From CAYUCJ01 sp049282265 (lineage in GTDB: Bacteria; Desulfobacterota; DSM-4660; Desulfatiglandales; Desulfatiglandaceae): a DNA stretch of 49,322 nt. Of this stretch, positions 36,529-45,163 are shown one piece after another. A program made the translations under genes and the position numbers. Position 1 is the first letter of the stretch. The number at the start of each line of letters is the position of its first letter. The stretch spans positions 1 through 49,322 of the forward strand of contig JBAPTR010000082.1 of NCBI GenBank assembly GCA_049282265.1, in the 5' to 3' direction. Below the pieces are notes generated by a model. The model had not been told where the DNA came from and did no database searches. It saw nothing but the letters and a program-made list of their open reading frames with translations.

Positions 36529-37995
36529 TTATCCTTGTACTTTGTAATGAAGTTTTACCGGCCGCTTAATGTACTCTCCATAACCGGGCTGCCCAATCAC
36601 CGTGCCTTTTTCAAAGATGACATTACCTCTCAAAACTGTATATTCTGTCCACCCTTTCAACTTCATGCCCTCCTCAGGGCTAAAATCTTGGGCTGTATGA
36701 AGGTTGTCGAGTGTCACCTCCTTTTCTTCGTCTATGTCTACAATAGCGAAATCTGCGTCACTACCAACCATTACGGCACCCTTTTTAGGGTACACATTGT
36801 GATATCGTGCGGGGGTAGCCGAGCTCAACTCTGCGATTCTTTGGAGCGGCAGTCCCCGCTTATGATACCCTTCAGTGATGAGAATCGGAAACATCAGCGA
36901 GGTTCCACCGAATCCGGGCAGGGAGGTCCATAGATCTCCCTTTTTTATTTCTTTTGTTGCACATGCATGGTCACTCAGAATCGTTTTGATGGTTCCATCA
37001 AGTACGGATCTCCAAAGATATTCAACATCCTCGCGACTGCGAATGGGCGGATTCACCTTTGCCAGGCGGCCCAGATCCATATCATTGGAGAGTCCCAAAT
37101 GATGGAGCGTTCCCTCCAATAAAAATTCAATATTATTATAACGGGAAGAAACATCTTTTGCTGCCTCAATGGCCTTTTGGCTACTCAAATGGAGTAAATT
37201 GACAGGGCAGTTGGTATGGTTGGCCTCTATTGCTACCTCGTTTATGGCAAGCTCCTCTTGCCATGGTGGTCGTGCATCACTATAGTCCTTCAGAGCATTT
37301 CCGCTGGGATGTTCTTTAACCTCTGCGTTAGTCACTCTGATAATCTCGGGGTTTTCGCAATGAACGCTTAGGCTTATCCTTCCATAATTCTTATAAATTT
37401 CATTTACCCGGCTCACTTCTTTCATGAATTTGTAGAGGAAACCCAAGTCCACTGGGTTGTCGATCATCAAATAATTCAGGGCATCAGGAGAAGAGCCTGC
37501 CAGATTGAGCAATTTATAGAACATATAGTACTTGAAAGTAGAGACCCCGCCTTCTTTCACAAGCCACTCCGTTTCGCTGATATGCTCATCCGTGAAGAGG
37601 GCTAAATGGTATCCATAATCGGTTAAGAAGGAATCCCTGGATAGGTCCAGCAACTCCGGGAGGATTTCCTTGTATGGCCCAGTCTTATTGAGATAACTGT
37701 GTCCGGTTCTAAAATAGCTCAATATGGTTGTGACACCCCCGGAAGCGGCCGATGTTGATTCGCTGGTCGCATCATCTTTAAATGGCCTGTAGATACCAAT
37801 ATGGAAGTGGGAGTCTACCGCGCCAGGGAACACGAATTTACCGGCAGCATCCAAAACCTTTTCTGCATCATGATTCGCTAAGTTATCAGATAATGCCGCC
37901 ACCTTTTCTCCTTTGATACCAATATCCATCCTTTTTACACCCACAAATGGAATAACCACACTCCCGCCCTTAATAATTAGATCATAAGTTGGCAT
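36529..37995 (-). CDS. Dihydropyrimidinase/hydantoinase-like cyclic amidohydrolase
   Basis: This 488-residue protein is of the D-hydantoinase branch of amidohydrolases. Metal ligands are the HxH in VDSHFHIG, the carboxylated lysine in STFKYYMFYK, the histidines in SVHCENPE and LLHLSSQ, and the aspartate in LSDHACATKEIKKG. The C-terminal GSDADFAIVDID strand is typical. ATG 37995 is preceded by AAGGAGG; residues read upstream of it are unlikely. It follows the EthD-like gene by under 80 bases. The reaction is probably reversible hydrolysis of a cyclic amide (hydantoin, dihydropyrimidine or similar lactam). Confidence 0.85.
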   Translation of the reverse strand: MPTYDLIIKGGSVVIPFVGVKRMDIGIKGEKVAALSDNLANHDAEKVLDAAGKFVFPGAVDSHFHIGIYRPFKDDATSESTSAASGGVTTILSYFRTGHSYLNKTGPYKEILPELLDLSRDSFLTDYGYHLALFTDEHISETEWLVKEGGVSTFKYYMFYKLLNLAGSSPDALNYLMIDNPVDLGFLYKFMKEVSRVNEIYKNYGRISLSVHCENPEIIRVTNAEVKEHPSGNALKDYSDARPPWQEELAINEVAIEANHTNCPVNLLHLSSQKAIEAAKDVSSRYNNIEFLLEGTLHHLGLSNDMDLGRLAKVNPPIRSREDVEYLWRSVLDGTIKTILSDHACATKEIKKGDLWTSLPGFGGTSLMFPILITEGYHKRGLPLQRIAELSSATPARYHNVYPKKGAVMVGSDADFAIVDIDEEKEVTLDNLHTAQDFSPEEGMKLKGWTEYTVLRGNVIFEKGTVIGQPGYGEYIKRPVKLHYKVQG

Positions 37996-38069
37996 ATCCC
38001 AAACCTCCTTTTGTAAAATGTTAGAAGTACCCTGCAAATCTGCCTTTGGAATGGAGAGTGATTGCGATA

Positions 38070-38396
38070 TCATTTCCCAAAATGAAATTCCTCGGTCTCA
38101 CAAATCACATAAAATCTGAAATCTGTTTTCCCTTCTGGGCTTCCTTCTTTTGAAACCGGGTTTTTCTCACGCCATTTTCTGGCTTTTTCGAAAGATTCCA
38201 TAGAATCGTAATGAAGTTCCGCGATTCGATAAAAATTCTCATCCCCCCTGATTGCCCCTTGAACAGTATTCAACACGAGCTTTTTTAGTCCCGGGATCTT
38301 CGCCAAGTCCGGTATATGGATTTCCCTTAGCCATTTTTCGTATTCTTCTACTGACATACCTGCCACAATATTGTAGCCGAGAATCGCCTTTACCAT
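38070..38396 (-). CDS. EthD-type small dimeric alpha-beta barrel protein
   Basis: This 108-residue protein has the ferredoxin-like alpha/beta fold of the EthD/dimeric-barrel group: VKAILGYNIVAGMSVEEYEKWLREIHIPDLAKIPGLKKLVLN, then YRIAELHYDSMESFEKA. The YxxWxxxxHxPxLxKxPGxKK pattern is typical. The role is unknown; relatives act as small isomerases or accessory proteins in degradation operons. The start at 38396 has AAAGGAGG upstream. It is first in the minus-strand block, right after a strong promoter. Confidence 0.75.
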   Translation of the reverse strand: MVKAILGYNIVAGMSVEEYEKWLREIHIPDLAKIPGLKKLVLNTVQGAIRGDENFYRIAELHYDSMESFEKARKWREKNPVSKEGSPEGKTDFRFYVICETEEFHFGK

Positions 38397-38447
38397 TTTT
38401 CCTCCTTTGTATTTTCCAATTTCTCATCATATGCTAATTGTATTAAT

Positions 38448-38477
38448 ATTATAATGTTATCATATTATATCTGTCAA
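38448..38477 (-). promoter_or_regulatory. Strong sigma-70-type promoter of the EthD/hydantoinase genes
   Basis: On the minus strand TTGACA (38477-38472) is followed after 18 bases by a perfect TATAAT (38453-38448), ~50 bases before the EthD-like start. A partial two-fold motif ATCTATACC lies just upstream (around 38495-38503), similar to DasR/YvoA-type GntR sites. It could be an operator for the local GntR regulator (weak). Confidence 0.7.
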
Positions 38478-38706
38478 ACTTTTTTTAAGCTCGGTATAGA
38501 TCAAATGTTTTTCCATTTTCCGGTCGAGAAACATAAAAGGGTGAAGGGGCCATTCCTAATTATTGTGGTGTGGGGATGAGGGGTGGTTGCCCGGGAAAAA
38601 GGGGGCCTTTTGAGAAGGCAATAAGGAAGGTTGTTGATAGCCGGAAGAATAATGGTGTTGAGTTCAAGAAAAAGTCTAAAGAAAGGGCTTGCGTTATTTC
38701 CCCTGT
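38478..38706. other. Intergenic region, no gene seen
   Basis: Purine-rich sequence between the island's promoter and the end of uup. It contains only a small hairpin GCCTT-TTGAG-AAGGC near 38607. It marks the right edge of the catabolic island. Confidence 0.45.
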
Positions 38707-40533
38707 TTACGGATTTGCCTCTTTGATACTCTCCAGTTCTTCCCATCTCCCGTATGCCTCTTTCAGCTCCTGCCCGAGTTGGTCTATCCTGGCCTGTGCC
38801 CGGCTGATCCTCTCTCCCTCCTCCCGGTAGAACTTGGGATCCGCCATCTGTTGAAATAGGCCTTTCTGCTCCTGCTCCAGGCCCTCGATACGCGGCGGAA
38901 GGGCCTCCAGTTCCTTGCCCTCTTTGAAGGTGAGCTTCCGGGGCCCATCCTTTTTCCCCCGCCTTTTTTCGGGTTTGGGTTTTGCGGTTGTGCCGGTGCC
39001 GGCGGACTCCTTTGGATCGGCCGGCCTGGGGCGCTGGCGGAGCCAGTCGTCATATCCTCCTGCATATTCCCTGACAACACCCCCCGCCTCAAACACCAGT
39101 GTGCTGGTCACCACATTGTTGAGAAACTCCCGGTCATGGCTCACAAGAAGGATGGTGCCGGAATAGTCCAGCAGCCGCTCTTCGAGAAGCTCAAGGGTTT
39201 CCATATCCAGATCATTCGTGGGCTCGTCCAGCACGAGCACGTTGGAGGGACGCGCAAAAAGCCGGGCAAGGAGCAAGCGATTCTTTTCTCCGCCGGACAG
39301 GATGCGCACAGGGCTTTTGGCCCGGTCCGGCGCGAAGAGGAAGTCTTTCAGATATCCGATCACATGTCGATCACTGCCGTTGATCGGGATCATCTTCTTT
39401 CCGTCAGCGACATTTTCCTCAACCGTCCTGTCCGGGTCCAACTGCTCACGGAGCTGGTCAAAATAGACCACCTCGAGCCGCGTCCCGGTCCTGACCCGTC
39501 CGGCGTTCGGTTCCATATCCATGAGCAGGATCCTGAGCAGGGTGGACTTGCCGATGCCGTTGGGTCCGATAATGCCGATGCGGTCCCCCCGGATGATTTT
39601 TGTGGAAAAGTTTTTTATGCAGGGGTTTCCGCCGTAACCATGGGTGATCCCCACTGCCTCGATGACGAGCTTTCCCGTGCGCTCAGCCTCTTGGATCTGT
39701 ATCCTGGCCGCGCCCCCCTGTCTTCGCCAGGCCTGCTGCTCCGCCCGCATCTTCATGAGGGCACGAACCCTGCCCTCATTCCTCGTTCGCCTTGCCTTGA
39801 TTCCCTTCCTGACCCACTCCTCCTCCCTTGCCAGCTTCTTGTTGAACCGGCCCCGCTGTGCCTCTTCCGCCTCCAGGGACGCCTGCCTGCGCTCCAAAAA
39901 TGTCCGGTATCCGCACGCCCAGCTCATGAGCCGGCCCCGGTCCAGCTCAACGATCCGCGTGGCAAGCCTGTCCGTGAACAGCCTGTCGTGGGTGACAAAG
40001 ATCAGGGTGCCCCGGAACTTCCCGAGGAAGTCTTCTATCCAGACGATGGAGGGTATATCCAGATGGTTGGTGGGCTCATCCAGGAGGAGGATGTCCGGTT
40101 CCGCAACCAGGGCCCTGGCAAGGAGGACCCTGCGCCTTATTCCCACAGAGAGTGTTTCAAACCGGACTTTGGCATCCAGAGACAGGCGTGTCAGCACCAT
40201 TTCGACTTGACGCCGGATTCCCCATCCCGGTTCCGTTTCCGGGTTGGGCCCAATCCGGGCAAGCCCTTCCGCAACCACATCATATACGGACCCGGACAGA
40301 TCGGACGGCAGCGCCTGGGAAAGACCTGCCACGGTGATCCCCTTCTGAAGGGTGATCGCCCCGCTGTCAGGTTCGATCTTGCCGCTTATAAGCCGCAGCA
40401 GGGTGGTCTTGCCTTCCCCGTTGCGCCCCAGAAGACAGACCCTCTCCCCCTTCTCCACCTGCAATGTCACCCTATCCAACAGGGGCGGCCCGCCGAAGTG
40501 GATGCTTACATCTTGTAGATTCAGAATGGCCAT
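38707..40533 (-). CDS. uup: ABC-F family ATPase (Uup-like)
   Basis: This soluble ~608-residue protein has two ABC cassettes. Domain 1 has GRNGEGKTT and LLLDEPTNHLD. Domain 2 has GPNGIGKST, LSGGEKNRLLLARLFA and LVLDEPTNDLD. An ABC-F linker between them is rich in Arg and Lys, and a C-terminal coiled-coil (LPPRIEGLEQEQKGLFQQMADP) is typical of Uup. ABC-F proteins act on ribosomes or, for Uup, bind branched DNA. ATG 40533 (MAILNLQDVSIHFGG) is the family start; the preceding 14 residues are unlikely. Confidence 0.9.
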   Translation of the reverse strand: MAILNLQDVSIHFGGPPLLDRVTLQVEKGERVCLLGRNGEGKTTLLRLISGKIEPDSGAITLQKGITVAGLSQALPSDLSGSVYDVVAEGLARIGPNPETEPGWGIRRQVEMVLTRLSLDAKVRFETLSVGIRRRVLLARALVAEPDILLLDEPTNHLDIPSIVWIEDFLGKFRGTLIFVTHDRLFTDRLATRIVELDRGRLMSWACGYRTFLERRQASLEAEEAQRGRFNKKLAREEEWVRKGIKARRTRNEGRVRALMKMRAEQQAWRRQGGAARIQIQEAERTGKLVIEAVGITHGYGGNPCIKNFSTKIIRGDRIGIIGPNGIGKSTLLRILLMDMEPNAGRVRTGTRLEVVYFDQLREQLDPDRTVEENVADGKKMIPINGSDRHVIGYLKDFLFAPDRAKSPVRILSGGEKNRLLLARLFARPSNVLVLDEPTNDLDMETLELLEERLLDYSGTILLVSHDREFLNNVVTSTLVFEAGGVVREYAGGYDDWLRQRPRPADPKESAGTGTTAKPKPEKRRGKKDGPRKLTFKEGKELEALPPRIEGLEQEQKGLFQQMADPKFYREEGERISRAQARIDQLGQELKEAYGRWEELESIKEANP

Positions 40534-40602
40534 ATGTTTTTGGAAACGCGATTCACGAAAACGATACCATATCATCCGGTCCGGATATAGATGTCCATGG
40601 AA

Positions 40603-41652
40603 TTAGACGATCAAAATTCCAGGAGGCCCTTCAATGATCTCACCTACAGAAACCGCCGACTGCACCCCGGCGGTGGAGAGTGCGGCCACAAGCGCTTCAG
40701 CCTCGGTTTTCGGCACCGAGAACAAAAGGCCACCGGAAGTTTGGGGATCGAAGAGCATTTCCTCTTCAATGGGTGAAAGGGACGCCTGGATCTCCAATTT
40801 TTTCCGGACCATCAACCGATTTCCCCGATTGCTGCCGGTGGTTTCGCCTTTTCGGTACATATCAATTGCACCGGGATACAGCGGCAGATCCGAATACCTC
40901 AAAATAGCCCTGGAGTTGCTCCCAAGGGCAACCTCAAGCAGATGGCCGGCTATTCCGAAACCGGTGATATCCGTGCAGGCGTGGAGTTCGAACCTTAGTG
41001 CGGCTTCCATGGCCGGACCGTTAAGGCTCGCTACGGAAGGAAGTACCTCACGCTCAACGTCCGGGAAACCCATCTTGCCGGAGCGGACGGCGTTGAATAA
41101 AACGCCTGTGCCGAGCGGTTTCGTCAGGATCAAGGCATCACCCGGCCGTGCACCGGCGTTGGTGACGATACGGTCCGGGTGGATGATGCCGTTTACACAA
41201 AGACCGTATTTGGGCTCTTCATCGTCCACGCTGTGCCCTCCAGCGAGGCAGGCACCTGCTTCCACCACCTTATCATGGCCGCCGCGGAGAATTTCCTTCA
41301 GCACTCCCATATCAAGCAGCTTTGAGGGAAACATCACAACGTTCAGGGCCGTCAGGGGGCGGCCTCCCATGGAGTAGATGTCCGAAATGGCGTTCGCGGC
41401 CGCTATCTGGCCGAACCAGTAAGGATCATCCACCGGCGGGGTGATGAAATCGATCGTGTTGATCATGGCGATCTCATCGCTGAGCCTATACACCGCTGCA
41501 TCGTCGGAAGTCTCGATACCGACCAGCAAATTTGGATCAGAGGGTGGAACCAGCCCTGCAAGTGCGTCCGACAGATCCGTCGGACCGATTTTTGCCGCTC
41601 ACCCGCAGGTGCGGGCAAGCCCCGTGAGTGTCTTTTTTTTAAAAAATGACAC
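40603..41652 (-). CDS. selD: Selenide, water dikinase (selenophosphate synthetase), selenocysteine-containing
   Basis: SelD makes selenophosphate from selenide and ATP for Sec-tRNA and selenouridine synthesis. An ordinary reading starts only at TTG 41529 and lacks the catalytic N-terminus. Upstream the frame continues through a single TGA (41601-41599) in the context TLTGLARTCG-U-AAKIGPTDL. That is the SelD active-site loop (Cys/Sec followed by GxK-like AAKIGP). GTG 41652, with GGAG 9 bases upstream, gives 349 residues, the usual SelD size. Further motifs are TSDDAAVY, NTIDFITPPVDDP, NAISDIYSMGG, GGHSVDDEEPKYG and DITGFGIAGHLLE. A hairpin just after the TGA fits a bacterial SECIS. It implies that the host decodes UGA as Sec. 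Confidence 0.9.
41566..41601 (-). promoter_or_regulatory. SECIS-like hairpin after the selD UGA
   Basis: Thirteen bases after the TGA, GTCCGAC and GTCGGAC (41585-41579 and 41572-41566) form a perfect 7-bp stem around a 6-base GGATCT loop. The position and G-containing loop match bacterial SECIS elements within coding sequence. Pairing continues none further, but the distance is right for SelB recruitment. Confidence 0.75.
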
Positions 41653-41701
41653 GAGTCGTTTCTCCAGTTTGATTATCCCCTATCTGAAGTAGGCTGAGTG
41701 C

Positions 41702-41925
41702 TTAAGATAAGCGTACCGCTAGGAATGCAAGTTGCGTGTCGGCCTCGATTCCGCGCCTGGCGCCATCCGGCACGATCCCCGTCGCACCGGCATGAACCGC
41801 AAAACTCTCATCTCCTACGATCATACGGCCGGACCCTTCCAGTTTCACCAATACCTGGGGTTTCGGTCCTTCCTCTGAATAAGCCACGATTTTTTCCAAT
41901 CCGGATATAGCGTTTCTTGGGTCAT
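41702..41925 (-). pseudogene. Cupin-domain remnant, frameshifted
   Basis: About 65 residues resemble a small cupin's C-terminal half (VLVKLEGSGRMIVGDESF, GIVPDGARRGI). The first metal motif (HxH region) is missing. The only ATG with a good ribosome-binding site (GGGGAAGGAG, ATG at 41925) is in another frame by one base, while the homologous frame continues upstream without a start codon. This suggests a frameshifted, shortened relic. Confidence 0.45.
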
Positions 41926-41970
41926 TACGAAACTCCTTCCCCTATAGCGGGGACACTATACTTGACGGAA

Positions 41971-42105
41971 TCATAAAAAGCTAATGAATGCCGCTTGAGG
42001 CATAAACCAGCTTCCAAGGAGATCGTTTCATTCACCAGGGCTCAGGTTCTCCTCCACTTCGTTCTGCATAGGCTGCCGCTTGAGGCATAAAACAGCTCTT
42101 TATAA
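41971..42105 (-). repeat. Dispersed palindromic repeat family 1, partial rearranged copy D
   Basis: It carries family-1 pieces in reverse orientation. GGCATAAACCAGCTT is the exact complement of the start of copy C, and CTCAGGTTCTCCTCCACTT also matches. A ~25-base unit (TGCCGCTTGAGGCATAAA-CAGCT) occurs twice in direct orientation near 41989-42013 and 42073-42098. It abuts the RAYT remnant at 42160. Confidence 0.65.
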
Positions 42106-42159
42106 AGTCATCATACTTATTTCTTGATCAAGAATGCAAGAAGTTCCATAATGCGCATC

Positions 42160-42344
42160 ATGGCACAACCGCAAGAATTGTGGTATGGGATTACCCGCAT
42201 CTCATCACCCGGCCGGGTAACCGCCGCCGGAAAAGGTTCTTTTCTGAGGATGACTACCAGGCCTATATCAAACTGATGGGCACGGGTGAAGGAAGAACGG
42301 AGCGGACATCTGGGGCTCCGGAACCGGGACCGAACCTGAGATAA
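42160..42344 (+). pseudogene. IS200-like/RAYT transposase remnant, copy 1
   Basis: From 42171 the frame reads ARIVVWDYPHLITRPGN, then RRRKRFFSEDDYQAYIKLM, then a short tail ending PEPGPNLR and a stop. This is the N-terminus of a Transposase_17 (REP-associated tyrosine transposase), normally ~200 residues or more. One base is missing after the ATG (42160) and most of the middle, including the HUH/Tyr core, is deleted. The flank AATGCAAGAAG matches copy 2. Confidence 0.65.
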
Positions 42345-42366
42345 ATATGGTGTCCCTGGAATATTT

Positions 42367-44280
42367 ATGCATTATTCAAACGATTCAGACCAAGCGGAAC
42401 GTGAAGACCGCAGGGCACCCAATGCACGTCTGCTGAAATTGGCTTTGACGGCCTTGGGAATCGTCTACGGAGACATCGGGACAAGTCCTATCTACGCTGT
42501 CCGGGCATGTTTCCGCGAAGGCGGAGGGCTTTCCGTCACAACAGACAATGTTCTGGGAATCCTTTCACTGGTATTCTGGTCCCTGGTTCTTGTGATCTCC
42601 CTGAAGTATCTGACCTTTGTCATGCGTGCCGACAACAGGGGCGAAGGGGGTATACTGGCCTTGGGTACGCTGGCGACAGGGACAAAAGGAAAGAGTCACT
42701 CAACCACCCTTCTCCTCGGCATGCTCGGGCTGTTCGGCGCCGCCCTGCTCTATGGAGACGGCATGATTACCCCGGCCATTTCAGTCTTGAGCGCCATCGA
42801 AGGTCTCACCGTAGCCACCAATTTCTTTGAACCATACGTGATACCCATATCTCTTGTCATTCTTACCTCGCTTTTTTTGTTTCAACGTCGAGGCACAGCA
42901 GGAATCGGGGCAATTTTCGGACCCGTCATGATCCTATGGTTCATTGTGATGGCCTTATTGGGTATCCGCTCCATTCTGCATGAACCGCAGATCCTCGCCG
43001 CCGTTGACCCCGGATATGCCTTCGAGGTGTTTTCCAGAAACGGATGGCGCGCTTTCACGGTCCTCGGCACCGTATTTCTCGTGGTGACCGGCGGAGAGGC
43101 CCTTTACGCGGATATGGGTCATTTCGGAAGACGCCCCATACTCCTGGGCTGGTTCAGTTTCGTATGCCCGGCACTCCTGCTGAATTACTTCGGTCAAGGG
43201 GCACTGCTTCTCCGGGACCCGCAGGCAGTGAACAACTTGTTTTACAGATTGGCCCCGGGATGGGCCCTTTACCCCCTTGTGGTCCTTAGCGCTGCTGCGA
43301 CGGTCATAGCTTCCCAGGCAGTGATTTCAGGTGCCTTCTCTTTGACGCGTCAGGCCGTGCAGCTGGGTTACTGTCCGCGACTTGCCATCCTGCATACCTC
43401 TTCGGAACAGGTCGGGCAGGTGTATGTACCGAGCGTGAACTGGACCATCTTTGCGGGGACCATTTGTCTGGTACTTGGATTCAGACATTCCAACAACCTC
43501 GCGGCCGCATACGGCGTTGCGGTATCCGCCACCATGGTGATCACCACGGCTCTCATTTTTTTCGTTGCCCGCCACCGTTGGCACTGGAGTCTGCCCAAGG
43601 CCTTCTGCATCAGTGCGGGCTTTCTTCTCATCGATTTGGGCTTTTTCAGCTCGAACGTAACGAAGATCCCTTCCGGTGGCTGGGTTCCTCTGTTGATCGC
43701 CTCCCTTGTCTTTTCCCTGATGACGACCTGGAAAATGGGACGCAAGCAATTGAAAAAAAATCTCGACGCACGGGTGCTCCACATCAACGACTTCCTCCAT
43801 AATGTGAGAGACAAGGAACCCGTGCGGGTTCCCGGAGTGGCTGTTTTCCTCGGAGGCAACCCATCGGGTACCCCTGGAGCCCTTATCAATAATTTCGAAC
43901 ACAACAAGATCTTGCACGAAAAGGTGATTCTGCTGCACGTAGCCACGCAGGAAATTCCCTATGTACGGGTCAATGAACGGGCTGCCGTGGAGCCTTTAGG
44001 GGACGGGTTTTACCGGGTGACACTGCATTACGGCTTCATCCAGAGCCCCAATATTCCCATCGCCCTTGCCAGACTCGACTTAGAGGGAGAGAAAATCAGG
44101 ACGGATGAAACCACCTACTTCCTGGGCCGAGAAAGGCTACTCATTACCAAAGACCCCGGCATGTCCAGCTGGCGCAAAAAACTCTTCGCCTTTTTGTCCA
44201 CAAATGCCGGAGATGCCACAACATTCTTTCGAATTCCTTCGGAGCGTGTCGTTGAACTGGGCGTACAGGTTGAATTCTAG
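42367..44280 (+). CDS. kup: Kup-type potassium transporter
   Basis: This 637-residue membrane protein is the KUP/HAK K+ uptake permease. The family start LALTALGIVYGDIGTSPIYAV (residues ~22-42) is followed by about 12 helices and a ~150-residue cytoplasmic C-terminal domain (RVPGVAVFLGG, HEKVILLHV, YFLGRERLL). It mediates proton-coupled K+ uptake. The gene stands alone downstream of a RAYT remnant. Confidence 0.93.
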   Translation: MHYSNDSDQAEREDRRAPNARLLKLALTALGIVYGDIGTSPIYAVRACFREGGGLSVTTDNVLGILSLVFWSLVLVISLKYLTFVMRADNRGEGGILALGTLATGTKGKSHSTTLLLGMLGLFGAALLYGDGMITPAISVLSAIEGLTVATNFFEPYVIPISLVILTSLFLFQRRGTAGIGAIFGPVMILWFIVMALLGIRSILHEPQILAAVDPGYAFEVFSRNGWRAFTVLGTVFLVVTGGEALYADMGHFGRRPILLGWFSFVCPALLLNYFGQGALLLRDPQAVNNLFYRLAPGWALYPLVVLSAAATVIASQAVISGAFSLTRQAVQLGYCPRLAILHTSSEQVGQVYVPSVNWTIFAGTICLVLGFRHSNNLAAAYGVAVSATMVITTALIFFVARHRWHWSLPKAFCISAGFLLIDLGFFSSNVTKIPSGGWVPLLIASLVFSLMTTWKMGRKQLKKNLDARVLHINDFLHNVRDKEPVRVPGVAVFLGGNPSGTPGALINNFEHNKILHEKVILLHVATQEIPYVRVNERAAVEPLGDGFYRVTLHYGFIQSPNIPIALARLDLEGEKIRTDETTYFLGRERLLITKDPGMSSWRKKLFAFLSTNAGDATTFFRIPSERVVELGVQVEF

Positions 44281-44445
44281 TAATCCGGATCATGGGAAGA
44301 ATCCGCAAGATTGCCTAAATTGGTTGCCAAAAAGTGGTAACTTGTTACACCTTTTACTGGTACTTATTTACACACTTCATGTCTTGTCTCTCAATTAGCT
44401 GTGTTAACTTGCTGATATCTATACAAGTTGTGCCAATAATCTTTG

Positions 44446-44460
44446 TGGCATGAATGTTGC
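44446..44460 (+). promoter_or_regulatory. Sigma-54-type promoter
   Basis: TGGCATGAATGTTGC has GG (44447-44448) and GC (44459-44460) ten bases apart, matching the -24/-12 consensus TGGCAC-N5-TTGC. Copies of the motif AACTTG lie upstream: a palindrome GTAACTTGTTAC (44337-44348), one at 44405-44411, and one inverted at 44424-44430. They are possible activator sites. Transcription would start near 44472. Confidence 0.55.
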
Positions 44461-44552
44461 CAATATAAACCAGTGGATAAAGGTATTTTCTCTCAGTAAT
44501 TTTCGGTTAGGAACTTACTGAATTAATACAACATATTTCTTTTGAGAAGACT

Positions 44553-44786
44553 GTGCAGACAAACATAAGTACTACAAGAGCTCTTGTACCCATTTATGCC
44601 ATACCGCCGGCCTTGCCAATCCAGGGGCATGAAACCCAGGGACGCTTGAACGGCTCCGAAAGGCGGAAGGATGGTGTCGTGTTCATAGGGCGCGAATTCA
44701 ACAGGGTCAAGGCACTTTACGGTTCTTCAGGTCGAATGGAAAAAGCCACCTGGCGCACCGGAAATCTGATAGACATCCACGCGTAA
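44553..44786 (+). CDS. Small hypothetical protein downstream of a sigma-54-type promoter
   Basis: A 77-residue frame from GTG 44553 ends FNRVKALYGSSGRMEKATWRTGNLIDIHA. Its composition is protein-like (basic, few Cys), and no membrane helix is present. The ribosome-binding site is weak (GAGAAG). The sigma-54-like promoter ~80 bases upstream supports expression. I do not recognise the family; the C-terminal GNLIDI ending recalls small proteins encoded near sigma-54-controlled motility genes, but this is only an impression. Confidence 0.4.
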   Translation: MQTNISTTRALVPIYAIPPALPIQGHETQGRLNGSERRKDGVVFIGREFNRVKALYGSSGRMEKATWRTGNLIDIHA

Positions 44787-45163
44787 TGACCCTGTCTTTT
44801 CTTTCTACTTCTGCCATGAACCCAATTCCATGAGTTTGCCATGTTACGCCTGCCAGTCCTAACGAAATCCATTTCCTCGAAATTTTTCACTACGATAAGA
44901 AGGCGGTAGTTCAGAGAAGCCTCACTTCTCAACCTGTGGAACATTCCTTTCCTGTTTTTAAAAAGCTCATGTTCCAATTTGATAAAATCACTCTCATAAT
45001 GTTTGCGGTGACCTTCTTTGCGTGGGGAGTTTCTTAGCGATTGCAAGAATAGGTCGAAATGTGATAATGGTCTCCCCTTTCCCGGATGGGAGGAATCTTT
45101 CGGTGTCCACTTCGGGAGACGGTGTGTTGAGTCAACATTAACCGTGGATTGGGTAAGAAAATC
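44787..45163. other. Intergenic stretch, no firm gene
   Basis: A minus-strand frame (44717-45046, 109 residues) contains a protein-like stretch (LEHELFKNRKGMFHRL, LNYRLLIVVKNFEEMDF) but has no recognised family and no clear start site. It may be a decayed gene. Confidence 0.35.

Noticed and set aside
39136..40518. Long (460-residue) plus-strand frame
   Set aside because: It is exactly antisense to the strongly supported ABC-F gene uup and has no recognisable domain.
44717..45046. 109-residue minus-strand frame with a partly protein-like stretch
   Set aside because: No family recognised, no ribosome-binding site, and it overlaps the small plus-strand gene after the sigma-54 promoter. A decayed gene cannot be excluded.
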